In this document: in pieces, positions 19,779 through 26,979 of the stretch
Position numbering within the stretch: the first letter of the stretch is position 1
Layout: the number at the start of each line of letters is the position of its first letter
NCBI RefSeq assembly: GCF_014842975.1
Contig: NZ_JACYXK010000028.1
Span: 62,001 to 126,000, forward strand
Direction: 5' to 3'
Source of the DNA: Rhodanobacter sp. DHB23
GTDB lineage: Bacteria; Pseudomonadota; Gammaproteobacteria; Xanthomonadales; Rhodanobacteraceae
DNA length: 64,000 nucleotides
Translations under genes and position numbers: made by a program
Notes under the pieces: model-generated
What the model saw: only the letters and a program-made list of their open reading frames with translations
Told to the model about the DNA's origin: nothing
Databases searched by the model: none

Positions 19779-20783
19779 ATGCAGACGGCAACTTCCCGCG
19801 ACGTACCTCAAGGTGTGCGTCAAGTCGCGATTGGCCCGGAGCGGGACGGCCAGCGCATCGACAACGCGCTGGCGACCCTGCTCAAGGGCGTGCCGAAGAG
19901 CATGATCTACCGCCTCCTGCGCACCGGTCAGGTGCGGGTGAACGGCAAGCGGGCCAAGCCGGATACGCGGCTAACCGACGGCGATATGCTGCGAATTCCG
20001 CCGATCCGGCAGGCTGAGCCCACCGAAGTGCGAGCGGCACCCGGGGCGATGGTGGCCTCGGTGGCCGAGGCGGTGATCTTCGAGGACAAGCACTTCCTGG
20101 TGATCGACAAGCCCTCCGGCATCGCCAGCCACGGCGGCAGCGGGGTCAGCCATGGTGCCATCGAACTGTTGCGAGCGGCGCGCCCCAGCGAATCGCTGGA
20201 ACTGGTGCACCGGCTAGACCGCGACACCAGTGGCGTGCTGGTGCTGGCCAAGTCCCGGGCAGGGTTGGTGGGCCTGCAGGCCGCGATCCGTGCTGGCGAG
20301 GTCACCAAGCAGTACCTGTGCCTGATGACGGGCCATCCGCCCAAGGCCAAGTTCGACGTCAACGTGCCGCTGCGCAAGTTCGCCCTGCAAGGTGGCGAGC
20401 GCATGGTGCGGGTCAGCGAGGACGGCAAGCCTGCGCTGACCTTCTTCCGCGAGATGGAGCAGTACCCCGGCGCCCGCCTGATGCAGGCGACCCTGGGCAC
20501 CGGGCGCACCCACCAGATCCGCGTGCATGCCGCCCATGTCGGCCATCCGCTGGCAGGCGACCCGAAGTACGGCGACCGCGAGATGAACAAGCGCTTCCGC
20601 GAGATGGGATTGCAGCGATTGTTCCTGCACGCCTCGCACCTCAGCTTCGAGCTGGACGGGCGCCTCTACAGCTTCTCCGCACCACTGCCGGACGACCTGA
20701 AGACCTTCCTCGACGTGCTGGCGGTGAAAGGCAAGCGCCTGCCATACATCCTGGCGGCCGCTAAAGAAAGAAACGGGCACTGA
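19779..20783 (+). CDS. rluC: 23S rRNA pseudouridine(955/2504/2580) synthase
   Basis: A 334-residue pseudouridine synthase of the RluA/RluC family. An S4 RNA-binding domain (about 20-85; GVPKSMIYRLLRTGQVRVNG) precedes the catalytic domain with the active-site Asp in HRLDRDTSG. The GTGRTHQIRVH motif is also present. The RluC assignment follows from the N-terminal S4 domain and the divergent position next to rne, as in enterobacteria. The ATG is preceded by a T-rich stretch and no clear Shine-Dalgarno. Its 3' end overlaps the convergent membrane-protein gene by 23 bases. Confidence 0.92.
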   Translation: MQTATSRDVPQGVRQVAIGPERDGQRIDNALATLLKGVPKSMIYRLLRTGQVRVNGKRAKPDTRLTDGDMLRIPPIRQAEPTEVRAAPGAMVASVAEAVIFEDKHFLVIDKPSGIASHGGSGVSHGAIELLRAARPSESLELVHRLDRDTSGVLVLAKSRAGLVGLQAAIRAGEVTKQYLCLMTGHPPKAKFDVNVPLRKFALQGGERMVRVSEDGKPALTFFREMEQYPGARLMQATLGTGRTHQIRVHAAHVGHPLAGDPKYGDREMNKRFREMGLQRLFLHASHLSFELDGRLYSFSAPLPDDLKTFLDVLAVKGKRLPYILAAAKERNGH

Positions 20784-22254
20784 CCTCCAGCGAACGCAGC
20801 ATGCCGCCTACCAGGCCGGCTTCCACCAGCAGGGCACAGGCGGCGTGCGCCGCGGCCACCGGCAGCAGCGTGCGCGAGCGCTGGAAACACCAGGCCCACC
20901 ACAGCTCGGCCAGCAGGCAGAGCTGCATCAGCGCGCCATTCGGCGTGTGCATCAGGGCGAACACGAGGGCGGTGAGCAGCACGGCGAAGGCGCCCGGCAT
21001 CCGGCTGCCTTCAAGGCGGCGCATCACCACGGCCAGCATCAGCCATTGCTGCAGCAGCGCCCACGACATGTACATCAGCAGGTGCCCCCGCGGCGGCATC
21101 GCGAGCCGGTCGCCGCAGATGGCGATCAGCAGCAAGGCCAGCGGCAGCATGGCGAACGGCATCAGCCACGCGCGCCAGCCGCCGGACCAGCGCCAGTCCG
21201 CCGGGCGCCGCTGCCGCTCGGCATGCAACGCGAACACGATGGCGCCGACGAAGACCAGCAGGCTGGGCACGCCCAGCCGCAGTCCGATCTGCATGCCGAC
21301 GATCAGCCACAACGGGCCGGCGAGGCTGGCCGCCGCTTCCAGCCACCGGCGCTCGGGTGGAAGACGCCGCGACCTCGAGGCCAGCGCGGCCAGCGCCAGC
21401 AGGTAGCCGATGGCCCCAGCCCATGGCAGCCAGGCGCGGCCGCCGGTTCCGTCGACGGCCGTCGGTATATCGCCATGCGGCAGGATCAACGCGCCCGGGC
21501 GCTGCAGCCAGGCCAGTTTGCGCAGCGCCAGTTGCGCTTCTGCCGAGGCGCCCGCGGGCAGGACGATCCAGGGTATGGCCGGCAGCGCGGGATCGGCGAG
21601 TTGCCGTATTGCCGCCGCTGGATCGGATGGCAGCTGCAGCGTGGGTCGTGCGGGAGCGGGCAGGGGCGTGTCGCTGCGCACCGCCACGTCGTCCAGTTGC
21701 AGGGACGCATGCGCAGGCAGCGCCAGTTGCAGGCGCAGCAGTTCGATCCGCGCCGGCGCGGCGCAGCCGCCGCCATCGGCGGCTTGCCAGCGCAGGAGGC
21801 GCAGATCGAGCGCGAGTTGCAGCGGGCCGGCGGCAACGGGGGCGTCCTGCCAGCCGAAGCAGGCGGGCTGGTCCAGGCGCGGCCGCCAGACAACGCCCAG
21901 CCGGAACGGCGCATCCGCCCGGCCATGCAGCGACAGCAGGGGCCAATGCTCCAGGTCGAGCATGCCATGCACCGGCAGGCCGACTTCGAACGGCGTGCCG
22001 TCGCGGCTGGTGATGCGCAGGCCGCCATCGACGGCCTGCACGTCGGCGGCACCGAAGGCATGCCCGGCCACGATGTCGTGTCGCTGGCGCAGCTGCCAAT
22101 GCCATGGCGGCTGGCCGTGTTCGATCAACGCGAGCCGACGGTCCGCCACGCCATGCAGGTGCAGGGCGACGATGCGCGCGGCCAGCAGGCGCAGGCCGCA
22201 CAGCAGCAGGATCACCAGCAGCGCGAAGCCGGCGCCGGCGAGCCAGCGGTGCAT
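20761..22254 (-). CDS. Membrane protein with a degenerate CPBP-like C-terminal domain
   Basis: A 497-residue protein not assigned to a characterised family. One N-terminal membrane helix (about 5-28) is followed by a soluble, probably periplasmic domain (about 40-285) rich in beta-strand patterns, then eight or so membrane helices. The C-terminal part resembles CPBP/Abi intramembrane proteases: LVFALMHTPNG and PVAAAHAACALLVEA fit the His-bearing motifs. The expected Glu-Glu pair of motif 1 is replaced by Gln-Gln (LLQQWLM), so peptidase activity is doubtful. It lies 14 bases after phhB in the same direction, with no evident functional link. Confidence 0.6.
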   Translation of the reverse strand: MHRWLAGAGFALLVILLLCGLRLLAARIVALHLHGVADRRLALIEHGQPPWHWQLRQRHDIVAGHAFGAADVQAVDGGLRITSRDGTPFEVGLPVHGMLDLEHWPLLSLHGRADAPFRLGVVWRPRLDQPACFGWQDAPVAAGPLQLALDLRLLRWQAADGGGCAAPARIELLRLQLALPAHASLQLDDVAVRSDTPLPAPARPTLQLPSDPAAAIRQLADPALPAIPWIVLPAGASAEAQLALRKLAWLQRPGALILPHGDIPTAVDGTGGRAWLPWAGAIGYLLALAALASRSRRLPPERRWLEAAASLAGPLWLIVGMQIGLRLGVPSLLVFVGAIVFALHAERQRRPADWRWSGGWRAWLMPFAMLPLALLLIAICGDRLAMPPRGHLLMYMSWALLQQWLMLAVVMRRLEGSRMPGAFAVLLTALVFALMHTPNGALMQLCLLAELWWAWCFQRSRTLLPVAAAHAACALLVEAGLVGGMLRSLEVSARFFL

Positions 22255-22268
22255 GGGGGATCGCACGC

Positions 22269-22610
22269 TCAACGCGCCAGCAGCGCCTCGACCTTGGCCG
22301 CGCAGATGATGTCGTTGAGCGACAGGCCGCCCACGTCGTGGGTGGACCACAGCAACTGGCAATGGCCGTAGCCGGCCTCGATGTCCGGGTGGTGGTCCTC
22401 GTGGTTGGCCATGAAGCCCACTGCGTTGATGAAGCCCAGCGTGTGGTGGAAATCGGGGAAGCGGAAATCCTTGACGATGGCGTGGCCATCCGCGGCAAGC
22501 GTCCAGCCGGGCAGCAGTTGCAGCAACTGGGTGGTCTTGTCCGCACTCAGCGCATGCTCGCTTCCCTTGCGTGGCTGGCAATGCTGGCTGGCGAAATCGT
22601 GGATGTTCAT
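22269..22610 (-). CDS. phhB: 4a-hydroxytetrahydrobiopterin dehydratase (pterin-4a-carbinolamine dehydratase)
   Basis: A 113-residue enzyme that regenerates the pterin cofactor after aromatic hydroxylation, classically with phenylalanine hydroxylase. The signature NHEDHHPDIEAGYGH with the paired histidines is present, as is the N-terminal WTLAADGHAIVKDFRF pattern. The start is the ATG followed by NIHDFASQHC; a longer frame begins in the spacer before nfuA and looks non-coding. No phhA lies in the window. It is divergent from nfuA and upstream of the membrane-protein gene. Confidence 0.93.
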   Translation of the reverse strand: MNIHDFASQHCQPRKGSEHALSADKTTQLLQLLPGWTLAADGHAIVKDFRFPDFHHTLGFINAVGFMANHEDHHPDIEAGYGHCQLLWSTHDVGGLSLNDIICAAKVEALLAR

Positions 22611-22764
22611 GGCGGTTCCATCGGTAGACAAAGGCGAGGCTGCGCAGCGTCGAAGTTGCGCGCGCAAATGTCAAAGCCCGCAGCCGGCACAAAACAGTAC
22701 TAAAATGGTTCTGATTCGGTGGCCGCGCTGGCGCGGCCGCCGCAACAGTGGCCACAGGTGAAGC

Positions 22765-23373
22765 ATGATCGAGATTTCCGAGCGCGCACAGCAGCACTTC
22801 CGTCGCCTGCTGGCGCAACAGGGCAACGAAGGCATGGGCATCCGCCTGCACGTGACCGCCCCGGGTACGGCGGCAGCGAACTGCGAGCTGGAGTTCTGCG
22901 AGCCGGCCGAGCTGGCGGGCAACGAGTGGACGATCGAGTGCGCCGGTTTCGATTTCCACGTCGAGGGCGGCAGCGCGCCCTGGCTGGATGGCGCCAGCAT
23001 CGACTTCGAGCCCAGCGCCACCGGCGGCCTGCTCAACATCCGCGCGCCGAAGATCAAGGGCGACGTGCCGGGGCTGGAAGCCGGCGTGATCGAGCGGGTG
23101 CGCTACGTGCTCGACGCCGAGGTCAATCCGCGGCTGGCTTCGCACGGCGGCCGGGTCACCCTGCTGGAAGTCGATGCCGAGGGCGTGGTGCTGCTGCAGT
23201 TCGGCGGCGGCTGCCATGGCTGCGGCATGGTGGACGTCACCCTGAAGCAGGGCGTGGAGAAGACCCTGCGCGAACGCGTGCCCGAAGTGACGGCGGTACG
23301 CGACGCCACCGACCACAGCGGCGGCAAGCAGCCGTACTACAGCAAGCACGAAGGCAAGTCGGCGCTGGGTTGA
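22765..23373 (+). CDS. nfuA: Fe-S biogenesis protein NfuA
   Basis: A 202-residue iron-sulfur carrier that helps deliver clusters under oxidative stress or iron limitation. The N-terminal domain (about 1-95) is a degenerate A-type scaffold lacking its usual cysteines, and the C-terminal Nfu domain carries the cluster-binding CxxC in GGGCHGCGMVDVTLK (about residues 152-155). Architecture and length match NfuA of gammaproteobacteria. The start ATG precedes IEISERAQQHF. A clear terminator follows 24 bases after the stop. Confidence 0.95.
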   Translation: MIEISERAQQHFRRLLAQQGNEGMGIRLHVTAPGTAAANCELEFCEPAELAGNEWTIECAGFDFHVEGGSAPWLDGASIDFEPSATGGLLNIRAPKIKGDVPGLEAGVIERVRYVLDAEVNPRLASHGGRVTLLEVDAEGVVLLQFGGGCHGCGMVDVTLKQGVEKTLRERVPEVTAVRDATDHSGGKQPYYSKHEGKSALG

Positions 23374-23396
23374 ATGGTGTGGCCCGCCACAACGGG

Positions 23397-23421
23397 AAAA
23401 CCCGCCTCACGGCGGGTTTTT
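23397..23421 (+). terminator. Rho-independent terminator after nfuA
   Basis: A 10-bp stem (arms 23397-23406 AAAACCCGCC and 23411-23420, loop TCAC) ends in a T run. The next repeat unit begins immediately after it. Confidence 0.9.
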
Positions 23422-23424
23422 GTT

Positions 23425-23484
23425 TGATGGTGCGGCCATGGATGGCCGCCCGTTTGATTTTCGCGATCAGGGATGATCGCAAAG
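23425..23484 (+). repeat. Two-hairpin palindromic repeat, locus C, single unit
   Basis: A single near-consensus unit lies between the nfuA terminator and the convergent cytochrome gene. First hairpin 23432-23449 (GCGGCCAT arms) and second 23463-23480 (GCGATCA/TGATCGC around GGGA) are both perfect. Confidence 0.9.
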
Positions 23485-23493
23485 CCGATGCGG

Positions 23494-23844
23494 TCAATCG
23501 CCCTGGATGTGCCCTTGCAGCGTATCCAGCTTGGTCGGCAGGCTGGAGAAGTAGGCGGCGACGTCTTCGATGTCCTGGTCGGACAACGTGGCCACCATGC
23601 CTTTCATGATCGGGTTGTTGCGGCCGCCGTCCTTGTACTCGTGCAGTACCTGTTGCAGGTAGAGGTTGTACTGGCCGGCGAGTCGCGGGTACTGCGGGTC
23701 GACCGCGTTGCCGTCGGCGCCATGGCAGGCGAAGCAGGCGGCGGCCTTGGTCTTGCCGTTCGCGGCATTGCCGCTGGCCAGCAGCGAGGTGGAAGCGAAC
23801 GCCAGGACGGCGCCGCACGAAAGCAGGGCGAGTGCGCGTTGCAT
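23494..23844 (-). CDS. Small exported c-type cytochrome (c4/c5/c553-like)
   Basis: A 116-residue periplasmic class I cytochrome c. After a signal peptide (residues 1-24, hydrophobic core ALALLSCGAVLAFASTSLLA) comes the heme motif CFACHG and a distal Met in KGMVATLSDQDIEDVAAYFSSL, the usual axial ligand region. It probably shuttles electrons between the bc1 complex or a quinol oxidase and a terminal oxidase. It follows a second cytochrome by 14 bases in the same direction. The two are about half the size of di-heme cytochrome c4, so each may resemble one c4 domain. Confidence 0.9.
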   Translation of the reverse strand: MQRALALLSCGAVLAFASTSLLASGNAANGKTKAAACFACHGADGNAVDPQYPRLAGQYNLYLQQVLHEYKDGGRNNPIMKGMVATLSDQDIEDVAAYFSSLPTKLDTLQGHIQGD

Positions 23845-23858
23845 GCGGGATCCTTCGG

Positions 23859-24191
23859 TTACTTGGTCGGCGTGAGGCTGGACAGGTAGGCGGCGATGTC
23901 CTTGATGTTCTGGTCGGTCAGGCTTTGCGCCTGCGCCACCATCGTCGGATACGTGCGGTCGCCGCTCTTGTACTCGTTCAACGCGTTGACGATGTACTGC
24001 TCGTTCTGCCCGGCGATCTTCGGCACGGGGTAATCCGGGTAGGCGTTGGAATAGCCCGGCACGCCGTGGCAACCGGCGCAGGTGTAGACCAGCGTGCGTC
24101 CCGCGGCCTTGTCGCCGCCTTCGGCATGCGCGCTGGCGGTGGCCAGCAAGGCAAGAGCGCCCGCCAGGCCAAGTGTGTGCAGTCGAATCAT
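23859..24191 (-). CDS. Small exported c-type cytochrome
   Basis: A 110-residue periplasmic cytochrome c with a signal peptide (residues 1-23, ending SAHA) and heme motif CAGCHGVPGYSN. The TMVAQAQSLTDQNIKDIAAYLSSL segment provides the distal Met. It is closely related in layout to the downstream cytochrome, and the pair probably arose by duplication. The start is the ATG followed by IRLHTLGLAG; a longer frame to 24275 reads a poor sequence. The electron donor and acceptor are not identifiable from the window. Confidence 0.9.
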   Translation of the reverse strand: MIRLHTLGLAGALALLATASAHAEGGDKAAGRTLVYTCAGCHGVPGYSNAYPDYPVPKIAGQNEQYIVNALNEYKSGDRTYPTMVAQAQSLTDQNIKDIAAYLSSLTPTK

Positions 24192-24294
24192 CGAGATCGT
24201 TCCCCAGGTGCGGCGGCAGATGCGAATGAATGCAACAATCGCCGCAGTATAGACAGCAGCTCCGGGCACGGACAACCTGCCGCGCCGTCGCGGC

Positions 24295-25521
24295 TCAGAA
24301 CAGGCTGCGCCCGATGTGGATGAAGGCGCTGTACTCGCCCACGATGGTGCCCAGGTTGACCAGCAGGAAGTTCAGCAGCGTGCGCGCCACGCGGTTCTTC
24401 CACCAGCCGCTCCAGTGCACGATGTCGTCGCGCAGCGTGTCGAAGTCGGCCACGCGCGGGCGGCGCACCCAGGCTTCGGCCATCGCGCTGATGCCGCCGG
24501 CGGGGATGCCGGGGCGGAACGGTTTGATCGGCGCCGCGATGAAGGCGGCGAGGATGCTGAGCGGATGCGCCCCGGCGGCGACCGCGCCCAGCGCGGCGAA
24601 GCCGCCGGTGAACAGCACCCACGAGGCGAGCGCCTGCGTGCCCAGCGCGGCGTTCTTGTGGAAGGCCCAGGCGATCGCCGCGAACACCGCCAGCACCAGG
24701 CCCGCGGCCAGCCACTTCGGCCAACGCGCCTTCGGCGGCGATTGCGCCAGTCCGGCGGCGATGGCCGCCGGGTCGCCGTGTTGCTCGCGCAGCAGTTGGC
24801 ACATGCCCTTGAGGTGTCCGGCGCCGATCACCACCAGTACGCGGCGTGGTTCGTCGAAGGGCGTGCGCGCGGCTTCCTCGCGCAGGCGCGCGGCCATGTA
24901 GGCATCGCGTTCGCCGATCAGGCTCTGATACAGCGGCTGGGACTCGCTGGCGAATTCGCTGAAGGCGCTTTCCAGCATGTCGCCCTGCTTGAGCTTCTCG
25001 ATCTCGCCGGCGTCGATCTCCTCACGTTCGAACACGCTGGCGAGCAGGCCGCCGAGCAGGCCGAAGCGTTGCCAGAAACCCACGCTGTGCCAGGCGCGCT
25101 TGAGCGTGGTGCCGACCTCGCGGTCGACCAGCCACAACGGCAGGTTGCGCGTGGCGGCGCCATCCATCGCGGCCTTCATCTCGGCGCCGGGCTGGATGCC
25201 GGACTGCTCGGCGAGGCGCTTCTGGAAAGTGGAAAGCACCAGGCTGGCCGCCACCATGCCGGCCTTGCCCTGGCGTATCACCTGGAACAGGTCCATGCGC
25301 TTGAATGCATCGGGATCGCGCATGCCCTGTGCGCGGCTTTCGCACAGTTCCACCGCGACGGCGTCGAAATGCTCGTGTTCCAGCAGCGCTTCCACCGCCT
25401 CCATGCTGGTGCGCGAGACGTGCGCGGTGCCCAGTACCACGTACTCCACGCCGTCGCGCGTCACGCGCTCGATGGGCTGGTCCTGCAGCACGGCGGGAAG
25501 GGTGGATTCGGTGTCACTCAT
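24295..25521 (-). CDS. TraB/PrgY-family membrane protein
   Basis: A 408-residue protein of the TraB (PrgY/GumN-like) family. The N-terminal soluble domain carries LGTAHVSRTSMEAV (GxxH motif), VAVELCESRAQGM and VVIGAGHLKGMCQLL (second GxxH), conserved residues suggestive of metal-dependent proteolysis. Three or more membrane helices follow in the C-terminal third (from about residue 260). In Enterococcus PrgY limits a peptide pheromone, but the role in Proteobacteria is unknown. The start is the ATG followed by SDTESTLPAV. Repeat units lie upstream. Confidence 0.85.
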   Translation of the reverse strand: MSDTESTLPAVLQDQPIERVTRDGVEYVVLGTAHVSRTSMEAVEALLEHEHFDAVAVELCESRAQGMRDPDAFKRMDLFQVIRQGKAGMVAASLVLSTFQKRLAEQSGIQPGAEMKAAMDGAATRNLPLWLVDREVGTTLKRAWHSVGFWQRFGLLGGLLASVFEREEIDAGEIEKLKQGDMLESAFSEFASESQPLYQSLIGERDAYMAARLREEAARTPFDEPRRVLVVIGAGHLKGMCQLLREQHGDPAAIAAGLAQSPPKARWPKWLAAGLVLAVFAAIAWAFHKNAALGTQALASWVLFTGGFAALGAVAAGAHPLSILAAFIAAPIKPFRPGIPAGGISAMAEAWVRRPRVADFDTLRDDIVHWSGWWKNRVARTLLNFLLVNLGTIVGEYSAFIHIGRSLF

Positions 25522-25586
25522 GCGTGTGGCGTGCCGGTCGCGGGGAGTCCCCAAGCATGGGGACGCGCCCCGCGCGAAGCAAGTAG

Positions 25587-25772
25587 CTGAAGAGTGTGGC
25601 CATGGATGGCCGCCCATGTGACCCTCGCGATCAAGGATGGTCGCAAAGGTACAGGCATTTGAAGAGTGCGGCCACGGATGGCCACCCGTTTGATCCTCGC
25701 GATCAGGGATGATCGCAAAGGTATTGCAAAGTGCAGCCACGGATGGCCGCCCGCGTGATCCTCGCGATCAAG
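25587..25772 (+). repeat. Two-hairpin palindromic repeat, locus D, three tandem units
   Basis: Three diverged head-to-tail units (about 25587-25648, 25658-25720 and 25727-25772) lie between the TraB-family gene and aguB, both minus-strand. The first two keep both hairpins; unit 3 has lost the closing arm of its second hairpin. Spacing is about 70 bases. Confidence 0.88.
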
Positions 25773-25806
25773 GAGGAACAGGCCAGGGAGGGCCTGATCA
25801 AACCGC

Positions 25807-25888
25807 TTTTGCTCGTCATCCCAGCGAAAGCAGGACAACGCTCGCATGGCTCGCTTTTGTCCGGTTTTCGCAGGGATGACGAGCAAAA
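25807..25888. repeat. Long imperfect inverted repeat, second repeat family
   Basis: Arms of about 32 bases begin TTTTGCTCGTCATCCC and end GGGATGACGAGCAAAA, pairing with about four mismatches across a central segment CGCTCGCATGGCTCG. The same right arm and centre recur near the window end (63939-63974). Palindromes built on a CGTCATCCC core are common intergenic elements in xanthomonads. This copy ends 12 bases from the aguB stop and could act as a terminator for it. Confidence 0.8.
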
Positions 25889-25900
25889 ATCAGAGCAGCC

Positions 25901-26791
25901 CTAATCCCTGAAACGCCTGAGCAGGTCGCCATAGGCGTCGATGCGCCGGTCGCGCAGGAACGGCCAAATGCGCCGCACGTGCTCGCTGCGCTGCATGTCG
26001 ATCTCGGCGACCAGGAGTTCGCGCTGGTCCGTGCCGGCCTGCGCTAGGAATTCGCCCTGCGGCCCGGCCACGAAGCTGGTGCCCCAGAACTGGATGCCCG
26101 CGCCGACGCCGCTGGGATCGGCCTCGTAACCGGTGCGGTTGCAGGAGAGCAGCGGCAGGCCGTTCGCCACCGCGTGGCCGCGCTGTACCGTCACCCAGGC
26201 CTCGCGTTGGCGATCCATCTCGCCTTGTGCGTCGTTGGGATCCCAGCCGATCGCCGTGGGATAGAGCAGCAGTTCCGCACCGGCCAGCGCCATCAGGCGT
26301 GCGGCCTCGGGATACCACTGGTCCCAGCACACCAGCACACCCAGCCTGCCCACCGAGGTCTGGATGGGCTCGAAACCGAGGTCGCCCGGCGTGAAGTAGA
26401 ACTTCTCGTAGAACGCCGGGTCGTCGGGGATGTGCATCTTGCGGTACTTGCCCGCGATCGCCGTCGAGCGGTCGAAAACCACGGCGGTGTTGTGGTACAG
26501 CCCGGCCGCGCGCTTCTCGAACAGCGAGGCCACCACCACCAGCTTCAGCTCCTCGGCCAGCTTGCCGATGCGCGCAGTGCTGGGGCCGGGAATGCTTTCG
26601 GCCAGGTCGAACAGGTCGACCGACTCGTGCTGGCAGAAATACGGGCCGTTGTGCAGCTCCTGCAGCAGCACCAGTTCGGCGCCGGCCTTGGCGGCCTCGC
26701 GCAGGCCGACCTCGATGGCGTCGAGATTGGCATCGCGGCTGCCGCGGTCGGTTTCCTGCAACAGGGCGGCTTTCAGGATCTTGCGGGTCAT
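25901..26791 (-). CDS. aguB: N-carbamoylputrescine amidase
   Basis: A 296-residue nitrilase-superfamily enzyme that hydrolyses N-carbamoylputrescine to putrescine, ammonia and CO2. The catalytic triad is visible: Glu in LQELHNGPYF, Lys in YRKMHIPDDP and Cys in VLVCWDQWYPEAARL. Length and the PYFCQHE motif fit AguB rather than generic amidases. The partner agmatine deiminase lies 2 kb away in the same direction, separated by an oppositely oriented ClC gene, so the two are not one operon. The start ATG precedes TRKILKAALLQ. Confidence 0.94.
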   Translation of the reverse strand: MTRKILKAALLQETDRGSRDANLDAIEVGLREAAKAGAELVLLQELHNGPYFCQHESVDLFDLAESIPGPSTARIGKLAEELKLVVVASLFEKRAAGLYHNTAVVFDRSTAIAGKYRKMHIPDDPAFYEKFYFTPGDLGFEPIQTSVGRLGVLVCWDQWYPEAARLMALAGAELLLYPTAIGWDPNDAQGEMDRQREAWVTVQRGHAVANGLPLLSCNRTGYEADPSGVGAGIQFWGTSFVAGPQGEFLAQAGTDQRELLVAEIDMQRSEHVRRIWPFLRDRRIDAYGDLLRRFRD

Positions 26792-26979
26792 GGCGGTTCG
26801 GCGTGAGGGTTTGCGCCGCATAGTGTAACAAGGCCCGTCGTCATGACCGTGGCAACGGGCTTGGGCTACCCTGATCGAAGCGATGTTTCCAGACGGATGT
26901 TTTCCAGGCGGAGGTGGCCGATGGGCGATGCCGACGGATGCGTGGTCCGCTGCTGCAGCGGTGACGATGGTGGCGTCGT

